Origin: Cobetia marina
Lineage (GTDB): Bacteria; Pseudomonadota; Gammaproteobacteria; Pseudomonadales; Halomonadaceae
DNA: 64,000 nt
Direction of reading: 5' to 3'
NCBI RefSeq assembly: GCF_001720485.1
Contig: NZ_CP017114.1
Coordinates: 1,860,001-1,924,000 of the forward strand
A program made the translations under genes and the position numbers. This document shows, in pieces, positions 46,601 through 54,995 of this stretch. Position 1 is the first letter of the stretch. Every line of letters starts with the position of its first letter. Under the pieces are notes generated by a model that was given only the letters and a program-made list of their open reading frames with translations, did not search any database and was not told the origin of the DNA.

Positions 46601-49600
46601 GGATTACACCGTGTTGGTGACAGACAGCGAAGGGGCGACTGCCGAGCAGGTTGTCACCATCACCATCACTGGCAGCAATGATGCGCCGGTGCTCTCTGCG
46701 GATCCGGATGACCAGCCGGAAGATCAATCCAATGTCGACGGTGAGGCCATCACGCCCTTCACGGTGGCTGACGCCTTCACGGACATCGATACCACCGCAA
46801 CGTTGACCTACAGCGCTGATGTGCTGCCGGCTGGCTTGTCCATCGACTCCGCTACCGGTGAAATCAGCGGCACCCTGACCAGCGATGCCTCTCAGGGCGG
46901 TGTGGAGGGTGTCTACACCATCACGCTGACCGCCACGGATGAATTCGGTGCAGATGTCAGCACCACGCTGACCTGGACCGTTGCCAACGTCGATCCTGTC
47001 GCCGAGAACGATGCTGCCTTCATTGATGAAGGTGTCGCCAGCAGCGATGCCAGCGACGTCACCGGCAATGTGCTGGGCGCGACTGGTGCCGGTGCCAATG
47101 ATGAGGCCGACAGTGATGGCGGTAACGATGATGATGCTCTGATCGTCAGTGGTGTCGCCTTCGGTGCAGTGCCGGCCGCGTTCTCGTCTGCGGGTGACAG
47201 TGTGTCCGGCAACTATGGCTCCGTCGTCATTCTGGACGATGGCTCCTATACCTACAGTCTCGACAACACCGATGAGGACGTTCAAGCGCTCGCGGTCGGT
47301 CAGGTGCTCAGTGAGACCTTCACCTATCAGGTATCTGATGGACAGGGTGGCTTCGATACCGCCTTGTTGACCGTCACCATCAATGGCACCAATGATGCCC
47401 CGGTCATTGCCCTGGGCGGTGATGACAGCGCGGAGGAATCTCTGACCGAGACAGACGATACCCTCGCCACGTCTGGCACCTTGTCAGTCAGTGATCTGGA
47501 TACCTCGGACAGCGTCACGCCGAGTGTCGAATCCGTGGCCACGACCGGCGATGTCGATGGCCTGAGCGATGCCGACCTGCTGGGCATGCTCTCCGTCGAT
47601 GCCGATGCGATCATCGATGGCGTCAGCAATGAGGGCACCCTGAATTGGGACTTCGATAGCTCGAGCGTCGCTGGTGAAGCCTTCGATCACCTCGCCGTCG
47701 GCGAAAGCCTGGTGCTGGATTACACCGTCCTCGTGACTGACAGCCAGGGTGCGACCGCCGAGCAGGTCGTCTCGATCACCATCAATGGCACCAACGATGC
47801 ACCGATCATTGCCATCGAAGGTGATGACTCCGTTTCCGCTGCACTGACCGAGTCTGACATACCGCTGAACGCGACCGGCACGCTTTCCGTCAGTGATCTC
47901 GATACCAGCGATGAGGTCACTCCGAGTGTCGCCTCCGTCGTCACCACCGGGGATACCAATGATCTGACCGATGCCGAGTTGCTCGACATGCTCAGCGTGG
48001 ATGCTGATGCGATCATCGATGCTGCCAGCAATGACGGTACTCTCACCTGGACGTTTGACAGCAGCAGTGCTGCGGGCGAAGCCTTCGATCATCTCGCTGT
48101 CGGTGAGACGCTCGAGCTCGATTACACCGTGGTGGTCACCGACAGTCAGGGCGCGACCGCCGAACAGGTCGTGACCATCACCATCACCGGTACCAACGAT
48201 GCGCCGGTGCTGGTGGCGGATGAACAGCCGGCGGATCAGAGCGACAACGATGGCGATACCATCACGCCGTTCTTCGTGGCGGATGCCTTCACTGACGTCG
48301 ACAACGATGCCGTGCTGAGCTTCTCTGCGGACAATCTGCCGGACGGAATCGCGATTGATCCGACCACCGGTGAGATCAGCGGCACGCTGTCTGCGGATGC
48401 CTCCATCGGCGGTGACAATGCTGATGGCACCTACACCGTCACCCTGACCGCGACGGATGAAAATGGCGCCACCGTCACCACGACCTTCACCTGGACCGTG
48501 GCCAACGTCGCGCCGGAAGCCTACGACAATGTGGCGGACCTCGAAGAGGGCGTCGCGACTGGCGATACCAGCACCACCACCGGCAATGTCCTGACCGATG
48601 CGGAACCGGATACCGACACGGATGGCGGCAATGACAGTGATGCTCTGATCGTCAGTGGTATCGGTGCTGGCGCCAACGCCGGGACTGCGAGTGCCGTTGA
48701 CACTGATGTGACTGGCACCTACGGCAGCATCACCATTGCAGAAGATGGCAGCTACACCTACACGCTGGACAACACCAACGCGGATGTTCAGGCGCTAGCT
48801 GTCGGGGAAAGCCTCAACGAGACCTTCACTTACCAGATCTCCGATGGCCAGGGCGGCTTTGATACCGCGCTGCTCACCATCACCATCAACAGCACCAACG
48901 ACGCCCCGGTTATCGACATTGATGCGGATGACAATGCATCCGCTTCCTTGACGGAAACCGATGCGACTCTGAATGCCTCTGGCACCTTGTCGGTCAGTGA
49001 TGTCGATACCACCGATGAAGTGACCCCCAGCGTCGCCTCCGTCGTTTCTACCGGTGACACCAATGGCCTGAGCAATGCTGAACTGCTGAGCATGCTCTCT
49101 GTTGATGCCGATGCCATCATCGGTGACGCCAGCACCGAGGGTACGCTGAACTGGGAGTTCGACAGCAGCAGTGTCGAAGGTGAAGCCTTCGATCATCTCG
49201 CTGTCGGCGAGACGCTCGAACTCGATTACACCGTGTTGGTCACCGACAGCCAGGGCGCGACGGCCGAACAGGTCGTGACCATCACCATCACCGGCACCAA
49301 CGATGCGCCGGTGCTGGTGACTGACGAACAGCCGGCAGGTCAGAGCGACAACGATGGCGATACCATCACGCCGTTCTTCGTCGCGGATGCCTTCACTGAC
49401 GTCGACAACGATGCCGTGCTGAGCTTCTCTGCGGACAACCTGCCGGACGGTATCGCGATTGATCCGACCAGTGGCGAGATAAGCGGCACGCTGTCTCCGG
49501 ATGCCTCCATCGGCGGTGACAACGATGACGGCATCTACACCGTCACCCTGACCGCGACGGATGAGAATGGCGCCATTGTCACGACGACCTTTACCTGGGC

Positions 49601-52600
49601 CGTGGCCAATGTCGCGCCGGAAGCCTACGACAACGTGGCGGACCTCGAAGAGGGCATCGCAACCGGTGATAGCAGCACTACCACCGGCAATGTCCTGACC
49701 GATGCGGAACCGGATACCGATACGGATGGTGGCAATGACAGCGATGCTCTGATCGTCAGTGGTATCGGTGCAGGCGCCAACGCCGGCACTGCCAGCGCAG
49801 TGGATACTGAGGTGACTGGCACTTATGGCAGCATCACCGTCGCTGAAGACGGCAGCTATACCTACACGCTCGACAACACCAACGCGGATGTTCAGGCGCT
49901 GGCTGTCGGAGAAAGCCTCAACGAAACCTTCACTTACCAGATTTCCGATGGTCAAGGCGGCTTTGACACGGCGCTGATCAGCATCACCATCAACGGCAGC
50001 AACGATGCGCCGGTCATTGCCATCGAAGGCGATGACAGTGCCGCCGAGTCGCTGACCGAATCTGACGCCACGCTGAGCACCTCTGGCACGTTGTCGATCA
50101 GTGATCTGGATACCACCGATGTCGTCACGCCGAGCGTCGCTGCCGTGGTTGCCACCGGCGATACCGACGGCCTGAGCAACGATCAGCTGCTGAGCATGCT
50201 CTCCGTCGATGCTGACGCGATCATCAATGGCGAAGCCAATGACGGCACGCTGAACTGGACCTTCGACAGCAGCAGTGTCGCTGGCGAAGCCTTCGATCAC
50301 CTCGCTGTCGGCGAGAGCCTGGTGCTGGACTTCACCGTGGTCGTCACCGACAGCCAGGGCGCAACCGCCGAGCAGGTCGTTCAGATCACCATCAATGGCA
50401 GTAACGATGCGCCGGTCATCGCCCTCGAAGGCGACGACAGCGCGGCCGAGTCGCTGACCGAGACGGACGATATGCTCACCACCTCAGGCACGCTCTCTGT
50501 CAGCGATCTGGATACCACCGACGAAGTCACGCCGAGCGTCACGGCCGTGACCGCCACCGGTGACACCGATGGCTTGAGCAACGATCAGCTGCTGAGCATG
50601 CTCTCCGTCGACGCCGATGCCATCATCGATGGTGTCAGCAATGACGGCACGCTGAACTGGGCCTTCGACAGCAGCAGTGTCGCTGGCGAAGCCTTCGATC
50701 ACCTCGCCGTCGGCGAGAGCCTGGTGCTGGACTACACCGTGGTCGTCACTGACAGCCAGGGCGCCACTGCCGAGCAGGTCGTCCAGATCACCATCAATGG
50801 CAGCAACGATGCGCCGGTCATCGCCCTCGAAGGTGACGACAGCGCGGCCGAGTCGCTGACCGAGACGGACGATATGCTCACCACCTCAGGCACGCTCTCT
50901 GTCAGCGATCTGGATACCACCGACGAAGTCACGCCGAGCGTCACGGCCGTGACCGCCACCGGTGACACCGATGGCTTGAGCAACGATCAGCTGCTGAGCA
51001 TGCTCTCCGTCGACGCCGATGCCATCATCGATGGTGTCAGCAACGACGGTACGCTGAACTGGACCTTCGACAGCTCAAGCGTCGCCGGTGAAGCCTTCGA
51101 TCACCTCGCCGTCGGCGAGAGCCTGGTGCTGGACTACACCGTGGTCGTCACCGACAGTCAGGGTGTGACCGCTGAGCAGGTGGTCTCGATCACCATCAAC
51201 GGCAGCAACGATGCGCCGGTCATTGCCATCGACGGCGACGACAGCGCGAGCGAGTCGCTGACCGAGACGGACGATACGCTCTCCACCTCAGGCACGCTCT
51301 CTGTCAGCGATCTGGATACCACCGACGAAGTGACGCCGAGCGTCACGGCCGTGACCGCCACCGGTGACACTGATGGCTTGAGCAACGATCAGCTGCTGAG
51401 CATGCTCTCCGTCGATGCCGATGCGATCATCAATGGCGAAGCCAATGACGGCACGCTGAACTGGACCTTCGACAGCAGCAGTGTCGCTGGCGAAGCCTTC
51501 GATCACCTCGCCGTCGGCGAAAGCCTGGTGCTGGATTACACCGTGGTCGTCACCGACAGCCAGGGCGTAACGGCTGAGCAGGTCGTCTCGATCACCATCA
51601 ACGGCAGCAACGATGCGCCGGTCATTGCCCTCGAAGGCGACGACAGCGCGAGCGAGTCGCTGACCGAGACGGATGACACCCTGACCACTAGCGGCACGCT
51701 GTCTGTCAGCGATCTGGACACCACCGATGACGTCACGCCAAGCGTCACTACCGTGACCGCCACCGGTAACACTGATGGCTTGAGCAACGATCAGCTGCTG
51801 AGCATGCTCTCCGTCGATGCCGACGCGATCATCGCCAATACCGAGAATGACGGCACGCTGAACTGGACCTTCGACAGCAGCAGTGTCGCTGGCGAAGCCT
51901 TCGATCACCTCGCAGTGGGCGAGAGCCTGGTGCTGGATTACACCGTGATCGTCACTGACAGTCAGGGCGCCACTGCCGAGCAGGTCGTCCAGATCACCAT
52001 CAATGGCAGCAATGATGCGCCGGTGTTAGTGGAGGGTGCTCAACCGGCAGATCAAAGCGGTAACGATGGTGACCGCATCACACCGTTCTCTGTCGCGGAT
52101 GCCTTCACTGATATCGATAACGGAGCAGAGCTCAGCTTCTCTGCTGACAACCTGCCGGACGGCCTGGTGATCGATCCGACTACCGGCGAGATCAGTGGCA
52201 CGTTGTCCCCGGATGCCTCCACTGGCGGTGACAACGCTGACGGCATCTACACCGTCACGCTGACCGGCACCGACGAGAACGGTTTGGATGTCACCACGAC
52301 CTTCACCTGGACCGTGGCCAACGTCGCGCCGGAAGCCTTCGACAACACCGCCGAGCTGGATGAGGGCGTCGCGACCAGCGACACCAGCACCACGACCGGC
52401 AACGTGCTCAGCGATGGCGACACCAATGGTGACGTCGATGTCGATGGCGGCAACGACACGGATACGCTGACCGTCAGTGGTATCGGTGCTGGCGCCAATG
52501 CCGGTACTGACACCGCCGCAGGCACGCCGGTCGCCGGTACCTACGGCAGCGTCACCATCGCCGAAGACGGCAGTTACCGTTATGCGCTGGATAATGCCAA

Positions 52601-54869
52601 CTCGCAGGTACAGGCGCTGGCGGAAGGCGAGGTGATCACCGAGACCTTCACCTACGAGATCTCCGATGGTCAGGGCGGCACCGACACGGCATTGTTCACA
52701 GTCACCATCAATGGCACCAACGATGCACCGAGGGCCACTCTTCGTGCACCGGTCATTGAAGCGGGAAGTGATGGAGAGCAGATCGCGCCGATCAGCCTGC
52801 AAGAGGCATTCCAGGATGTCGATGGCGGCGCGCAGCTGAGCTATACGGCCGAGAATCTTCCGAGTGGATTGGTCATTGATTCGGTGACGGGGGTCATCAG
52901 CGGCACACTTGCTGACGATGCCTCCCAGTTCGGCAATACCACGACGGACGGTCGCTACTCCGTGACGGTGACTGCCACGGACGAGCAGGGCCAGTCGGCT
53001 GATGTCACGCTGAGCTTCTTTGTCGTCAACCTCGCACCACAAGCCTTCGACAACGCCGCCGAGCTGGATGAGGGCGTCGCGACCACTGACACCAGTACGA
53101 CCACCGGCAATGTGCTGAGCGATGGCGACATCAATGGCGATGTGGATGTCGATGGCGGCAATGATACGGATACGCTGATCGTCAGTGGCATCGGCGCAGG
53201 CGCCAACGCAGGCACTGACACCCCCACAGGTACGCCGGTCAACGGCATCTACGGCAGCGTCACCATCGCCGAAGACGGCAGCTACACCTACGCACTGGAT
53301 AACGGCAATGCAGCGGTGCAGGCGCTGACGGAAGGCGAGGTGATTACCGAGACCTTCACCTACGCGATCTCCGATGGTCAGGGCGGCACCGACACGGCGC
53401 TGCTCACCGTCACCATCAACGGCACCAATGATGCGCCGGTGTTGGTCGATGGGGCGCAGCCGGCCGATCAGAGTGCCAATGACGGCGATACGATCACACC
53501 GTTCACCATTGCCGGCGCCTTCACCGACGTCGACGAGGGTGCGGAGCTGACCTACAGCGTCGACAACCTGCCGGACGGTCTGGTGATCGACCCGATCACC
53601 GGCGAGATCAGCGGCACGCTGTCAGCGGATGCTTCCACCGGCGGTGACAACAACGACGGCATCTACACCGTCACGCTGACTGGTACTGACGAGAATGGCT
53701 TGGTTGTCACCACGACCTTCACCTTCGAGATAGGGAATCCTGCGCCGCAGGCATTGGATCAGAGCGCTGACGTCTCCGAGGACCGAGAGACCACCGCTGA
53801 GGGCAGCCTGCTGGTCGATGCTGATGGCGAGCCGGTGACTGTCGATGGCGATGGCGATTCACTGCTCATTGCGAGCGTCAATGGTAAGGCCGTCGCTGAC
53901 AGCGACACCGTGATCCAGGGCACTTACGGTCAGTTGATCATCGCTGCCGATGGCACGTGGAACTATGTGCTGGACAACGCGAGTGATGTCGTCCAATCCC
54001 TCGACGATGGTCAGCAGGTGACGGATGACTTCAGCTACGTGGTCAGTGATGGAGAAGGGGGCACGGCAGTCGGTGAGTTGACGATCCGAGTGGCTGGTCT
54101 CAGCGACAACATTGTACCGGAGCCCGTGGTGACGGTGGCGCCAGTGCAAGGCTTCTCTGGTAACGGTTCCCCGGCGGGCGGGGCAAGTGCTGGATCGGAT
54201 GAGGGCGAAGCAACCTTCCTTCCGGAGTCTGATGGAGAGCTCTTCCAACCGCTCAGCGATTCCACCTTGGTGGATATTCCGAGCATTCAACCGGTTCAGT
54301 TGACCATCATCCTGCGTGATGTCGTGGCCAATGAATCCGTGTATGAATTTGCGCTGCCGGCGGGCGCGTTTGAAAGCACCAACAATGAAGAGATCAAGGT
54401 TGAAGCGACGAGAACTGATGGGTCGCCGTTGCCCGACTATGTCGCGTTCGACAGTGATTCCCTCAACTTCCGTGTCAATCGGGCGCTGGCCTTGTCTCTC
54501 GGCGTTGAGCGAGTCGACGTCAAGGTCATCGGTCGCGATGAGTCCGGCAACGAGGCCAGTACCACCTTTGTCATCTATCTGACGCCTGAGCAGGAAGAGG
54601 AAGAGAGCCTCGAGTATTACCGCAACCTCGCCAACGACGGTGAAGAGCAGCCGCCGGCAGAAGGGCATCAGGAAGATGAAGCAGAGCCGAGCACTGAAAT
54701 CACTGGTACACCTGCTCCCGACAATGGTGAGGATCAGGCCAGCGTACCTGGTGCCGTGCCACTCTCCGAGATGCTCAAGGTGGCCGGACGTGACGGGTTC
54801 AGTCACGACCATGCAGACGTGCTGGCCGATCTGATGGCGTTGTTGAGTGATGATTCAGAAATTTCTTGA
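37647..54869 (+). CDS. Giant acidic repeat surface protein with N-terminal LEPR-XLL motif
   Basis: 5740 aa, one uninterrupted frame. It opens MRELDLQALEPRLLLDAAAA, matching the LEPR-XLL motif found at the start of very large bacterial repeat proteins; no Sec signal precedes it. Next come several CSPG/cadherin-like repeats (GSLTFNGSPVAIGSSFDADQ; NGNLTLNGKILRVGSSFTQ), then Ig/cadherin-like and VCBS-type repeats (NDAPVIALEGDD ... SGTLSVSDLDT), He_PIG-like repeats (LPDGIAIDPTTGEISGTLS) and NVLTD...GTYGS blocks. Five 402-bp units (50004-52013) are nearly identical. The body is Asp/Thr/Ser-rich with few basic residues, typical of Ca2+-binding adhesins and salt-adapted proteins. The C-terminus is acidic and lacks RTX nonapeptides and a clear type I signal. 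The genes downstream look like its export/processing machinery. The start has only a weak GGTG site. Confidence 0.9.
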   Translation: MRELDLQALEPRLLLDAAAAVTIAEGADSQGDQVKATGDGATLSGTEDSSFSLSSLSVTDSGNVDDEGNATDEYSLTLNLDQAAADAGAAFDDGGSSSTLTGTAEEITAQLANLVVTPGADYTDDITLSLSLTETTDGVVDPDRGSLDFVVTLTPVNDDPVFGDSGATVTEAGSFTFSIEALGLSDPDIVSGEQDTDQLIIEIDSLPSGGSLTFNGSPVAIGSSFDADQLGKLIYTHAGGDVAVGDNDSFAITVVDGAGGEASNTLNIELIPDNAAPTITGDPQQFEGENARLGLSYTDEESGHADAAENATVEITDLGNLADRGTLYLDFDEDGIADADEIISSPSSDAASFTADKLQYLSFAHDGDEPDVDDLPSFTLRVTDAGGGEGAGNELSSDRTVEISILENDDDPTLTPTTEVLDATGEAVLIDASALNAIDPDSTDDQLSYKIETLPSFGEIQILNGTDWVKLPVGGTFSQAQVTAGEVRYQQTLVDGTGGTADDFTFTLVDSEFKAFEEAGDAGTWGGTDSPTVGTLNFLIDNVAGGPGEQQQETIYAEKVNNTGVTVSESTSDPASSAVVISDAMLKYGAELDGYVLPATQIVYTVTNIPTNGTLFLDGQAISDFGSFTQDDIDNGLVTFLHDGSEGHESSFTFTLLPTDLDKDPATLDPITDVFTIDATPVNDAPVVGNSSVSLLEKTDTTDGIVRITNLVMSDVDGSLEDLVGEGESDDLWFQITSTELSGGSLEVWNGDSWEAASTDVWYSQAILTAQADGQSGGLRYVHDGGESVDSLNDSFTFIVRDDLAAPSDTFATNSSTPTDNGLDTSVVSNIGNVTIAVTPFNDAPLIPLTSDAADQTVVDAFDQSSTSANNVLTLGEGESSVIDNSLLQAVDSDNTTRQSTFVIKSLPENGNLTLNGKILRVGSSFTQADIDNGLLEYVHDGGETRADDFTFTVSDGPLTTEVATFSIEITPLNDSPEIASTQPSDRLIPPSTALSALDLGNVFTIGDVDVLDPDSNLGIDAGETDGIKVSLSLKDAGGAVVPFTTAVLTALPSGTDSTVITDANTLVVEGTLEAVQASLETLSVQMVLDTLNGEADPDARWTLEAVVDDRLESGSPNGGSENEGGEAIGDDFNTATASVELWASTENDAPVVTMPSDVSELTVTEDGGYQDIGTITVTDADSFDTDITAVLSVPNGTLQLTDAGDVTVSNDGTDTITLVGTQEELATALANVQYQPDANDNGTVTLTVTATDTDLHGDSTALTTAATSDITITAVNDEPVLTSTTPVQTMDDGQPLTITGLSVADINDVGQEVFTDSQTVTVTVRGGATGETGGTLNMDAVGVTGNGTSEVTLTGTLSEINAALDDLVLTAAEVNADTSVILDVEFSDDGNGNLALANAFAISTAITVNVSGTNDAPTISAPTGTTTLVEDGSLSLSALGVTLDDSDDFGADNLTLTLSVDHGTFSNGTNTIILTGTVASLQASLDSEVYTPAADFYGEDTLSIVLNDAGNTGQGGAEEASRDITLTVTPVNDRPVADGTDESIVAVDEDTAADAIAGTDLYTLLVDQYDDATDDQAAENGFTADSEATLLTYVAISGNTATSDQGTWQVFIDAEWVDIPSGLSDSSAMIVSADADIRFVLADDFNGVPGSLTVRLGDGSNTSIETSGSAGELKDLAGESNGNLGDQTGVWSDVQIAIGTSVIEANDAPTTRFDSVGLVSIDEDTPNPAGDTVANLMADNFDDDSADDQTDEAVSGGSEADDFAGVAIISNPSVASEGTWQYSTDTGVTWVDLPADVSADNALVLSPTDSLRFVSIENYHGEPTGLDYVVADDSSGAVTSGTRVDVSIFDQKGIWSDVASAATLTTTVNAINDAPVLTGSTAPQAFAISVAENDGAGTGSAEVALVSGASLSDVDTALVGDNFGGGTITVSIDAATDADVFSVDDSLDGFASATLVNGTLTVTLDSGTTAAQVSALIDSLTYQNTSDDPDTDTRAYTVVVNDGNNDGLAEIDGDSLASNTLTGYLKVVDNNDDPVAVADADSTDEGVALSTADTTSLLDNDTDLDTPTADFTITQVNGNTAGVGSAVSGSTGGSFTVNADGTWSFDPGADFDGLTEGESAVTTITYQVSDGEGGVSTATVSVTVNGVDDIPTLTPDTGNVTEDTNVSADDELTTSGTLDAGTGGDTGEDKFSAETVTGTYGELTVDADGNWTYSADNTQSVIQQLNLGATLTDTLTVTNADGVTQTTVSITITGVNDAPVAVADTGTTAENADLSVAAAAGVLANDTDIDTGSTSTVSQVAGSSSGIGTAFAMTGGGTVAIAADGSYVFAPGTDFDDLAVGEAATTTVAYTVRDDNGAESSNTLTITVTGAQDAPEIAVEGADSAAESLTETDASLATSGTLSVSDLDTADTVTASVTTVTADGDTDTLDNADLLGMLSVDEGTLVDAASNDGTLSWSFDSSSVEGEAFDHLAAGESLVLTYTVEVEDSQEGTAQQDITITINGTNDAPVIALEDGDSDSAALTESDAPLSTSGTLSVSDLDTTDEVTPSVESVASTGDTNDLTNAELLSMLSVDADAIIDDASNDGTLTWEFDSSSVGGDAFDYLAVGETLELAYTVLVTDSEGATAEQVVTITITGSNDAPQLVAGEQPENQSGNDGEAITPFIVADAFTDIDNDADLTYSAANLPDGIEIDPTTGEISGTLSPDASIGGDNDDGIYTVTLTGTDENGATVTTTFTWTVANVAPQAFDNTAELDEGVAISDTSTTTGNVLSDGDTNGDVDVDGGNDTDTLIVSAVGAGANAGTDTTAGSAVTGTYGSVTIAEDGSYTYTLDNTNADVQALAVGESLNETFTYQISDGQGGFDTALLTITTNGTNDAPVIAIEGDDAATAALDESDIALSATGTLSVSDLDTSDTVTPSVTAVASSGDTNDLTNAELLAMLSVDADAIIDGASNDGTLNWAFDSSSADAEAFDYLGEGETLVLDYTVLVTDSEGATAEQVVTITITGSNDAPVLSADPDDQPEDQSNVDGEAITPFTVADAFTDIDTTATLTYSADVLPAGLSIDSATGEISGTLTSDASQGGVEGVYTITLTATDEFGADVSTTLTWTVANVDPVAENDAAFIDEGVASSDASDVTGNVLGATGAGANDEADSDGGNDDDALIVSGVAFGAVPAAFSSAGDSVSGNYGSVVILDDGSYTYSLDNTDEDVQALAVGQVLSETFTYQVSDGQGGFDTALLTVTINGTNDAPVIALGGDDSAEESLTETDDTLATSGTLSVSDLDTSDSVTPSVESVATTGDVDGLSDADLLGMLSVDADAIIDGVSNEGTLNWDFDSSSVAGEAFDHLAVGESLVLDYTVLVTDSQGATAEQVVSITINGTNDAPIIAIEGDDSVSAALTESDIPLNATGTLSVSDLDTSDEVTPSVASVVTTGDTNDLTDAELLDMLSVDADAIIDAASNDGTLTWTFDSSSAAGEAFDHLAVGETLELDYTVVVTDSQGATAEQVVTITITGTNDAPVLVADEQPADQSDNDGDTITPFFVADAFTDVDNDAVLSFSADNLPDGIAIDPTTGEISGTLSADASIGGDNADGTYTVTLTATDENGATVTTTFTWTVANVAPEAYDNVADLEEGVATGDTSTTTGNVLTDAEPDTDTDGGNDSDALIVSGIGAGANAGTASAVDTDVTGTYGSITIAEDGSYTYTLDNTNADVQALAVGESLNETFTYQISDGQGGFDTALLTITINSTNDAPVIDIDADDNASASLTETDATLNASGTLSVSDVDTTDEVTPSVASVVSTGDTNGLSNAELLSMLSVDADAIIGDASTEGTLNWEFDSSSVEGEAFDHLAVGETLELDYTVLVTDSQGATAEQVVTITITGTNDAPVLVTDEQPAGQSDNDGDTITPFFVADAFTDVDNDAVLSFSADNLPDGIAIDPTSGEISGTLSPDASIGGDNDDGIYTVTLTATDENGAIVTTTFTWAVANVAPEAYDNVADLEEGIATGDSSTTTGNVLTDAEPDTDTDGGNDSDALIVSGIGAGANAGTASAVDTEVTGTYGSITVAEDGSYTYTLDNTNADVQALAVGESLNETFTYQISDGQGGFDTALISITINGSNDAPVIAIEGDDSAAESLTESDATLSTSGTLSISDLDTTDVVTPSVAAVVATGDTDGLSNDQLLSMLSVDADAIINGEANDGTLNWTFDSSSVAGEAFDHLAVGESLVLDFTVVVTDSQGATAEQVVQITINGSNDAPVIALEGDDSAAESLTETDDMLTTSGTLSVSDLDTTDEVTPSVTAVTATGDTDGLSNDQLLSMLSVDADAIIDGVSNDGTLNWAFDSSSVAGEAFDHLAVGESLVLDYTVVVTDSQGATAEQVVQITINGSNDAPVIALEGDDSAAESLTETDDMLTTSGTLSVSDLDTTDEVTPSVTAVTATGDTDGLSNDQLLSMLSVDADAIIDGVSNDGTLNWTFDSSSVAGEAFDHLAVGESLVLDYTVVVTDSQGVTAEQVVSITINGSNDAPVIAIDGDDSASESLTETDDTLSTSGTLSVSDLDTTDEVTPSVTAVTATGDTDGLSNDQLLSMLSVDADAIINGEANDGTLNWTFDSSSVAGEAFDHLAVGESLVLDYTVVVTDSQGVTAEQVVSITINGSNDAPVIALEGDDSASESLTETDDTLTTSGTLSVSDLDTTDDVTPSVTTVTATGNTDGLSNDQLLSMLSVDADAIIANTENDGTLNWTFDSSSVAGEAFDHLAVGESLVLDYTVIVTDSQGATAEQVVQITINGSNDAPVLVEGAQPADQSGNDGDRITPFSVADAFTDIDNGAELSFSADNLPDGLVIDPTTGEISGTLSPDASTGGDNADGIYTVTLTGTDENGLDVTTTFTWTVANVAPEAFDNTAELDEGVATSDTSTTTGNVLSDGDTNGDVDVDGGNDTDTLTVSGIGAGANAGTDTAAGTPVAGTYGSVTIAEDGSYRYALDNANSQVQALAEGEVITETFTYEISDGQGGTDTALFTVTINGTNDAPRATLRAPVIEAGSDGEQIAPISLQEAFQDVDGGAQLSYTAENLPSGLVIDSVTGVISGTLADDASQFGNTTTDGRYSVTVTATDEQGQSADVTLSFFVVNLAPQAFDNAAELDEGVATTDTSTTTGNVLSDGDINGDVDVDGGNDTDTLIVSGIGAGANAGTDTPTGTPVNGIYGSVTIAEDGSYTYALDNGNAAVQALTEGEVITETFTYAISDGQGGTDTALLTVTINGTNDAPVLVDGAQPADQSANDGDTITPFTIAGAFTDVDEGAELTYSVDNLPDGLVIDPITGEISGTLSADASTGGDNNDGIYTVTLTGTDENGLVVTTTFTFEIGNPAPQALDQSADVSEDRETTAEGSLLVDADGEPVTVDGDGDSLLIASVNGKAVADSDTVIQGTYGQLIIAADGTWNYVLDNASDVVQSLDDGQQVTDDFSYVVSDGEGGTAVGELTIRVAGLSDNIVPEPVVTVAPVQGFSGNGSPAGGASAGSDEGEATFLPESDGELFQPLSDSTLVDIPSIQPVQLTIILRDVVANESVYEFALPAGAFESTNNEEIKVEATRTDGSPLPDYVAFDSDSLNFRVNRALALSLGVERVDVKVIGRDESGNEASTTFVIYLTPEQEEEESLEYYRNLANDGEEQPPAEGHQEDEAEPSTEITGTPAPDNGEDQASVPGAVPLSEMLKVAGRDGFSHDHADVLADLMALLSDDSEIS
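48511..49614 (+). repeat. 1104-bp higher-order repeat within the giant gene
   Basis: CGCCGGAAGCCTACGACAA occurs at 48511 and again at 49615, and the 1104 bp between are closely repeated after 49615. Each unit (368 aa) holds a NVLTD/GTYGS block, a VCBS block and a LPDG/He_PIG block. Diverged copies of the same order begin near 45880, 46985, 52320 and 53030. Confidence 0.8.
50004..52013 (+). repeat. Five tandem 402-bp (134-aa) VCBS-type repeats
   Basis: The marker GATGCGCCGGTCAT recurs at 50004, 50406, 50808, 51210 and 51612, with the next GATGCGCCGGT at 52014: exactly 402 bp each time. Units at 50406 and 50808 are almost identical at DNA level, including synonymous sites, so they arose recently or are homogenised by recombination. 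Short reads could collapse them. Confidence 0.95.
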
Positions 54870-54995
54870 TTATCGTTAACAGAATAAACCGCACCAAGCT
54901 CTCGATAGCGCGAAAGTGAGCTTATCTAATACAAGGTGTCTGCCTGCCCCATACCAAGGGGTGGGTGAACAAGAGCAAGGGAACAAGGCGATATC

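Noticed and set aside
48795..50300. Long minus-strand ORF (501 codons) and many others antisense to the giant gene
   Set aside because: They arise because repeated, stop-poor GC-rich codons in the plus frame leave the opposite frames open. The proteins are repetitive echoes of the repeat period, with no start signals.
50004..52013. CRISPR-like array
   Set aside because: Units are 402 bp, contiguous and coding, with no unique spacers; they are protein-domain repeats.
37647..54869. LapA-type adhesin with LapG/LapD retention control
   Set aside because: No LapG-type cleavage motif was seen near the N-terminus, no RTX/T1SS C-terminus, and no lapG/lapD genes are in the window.
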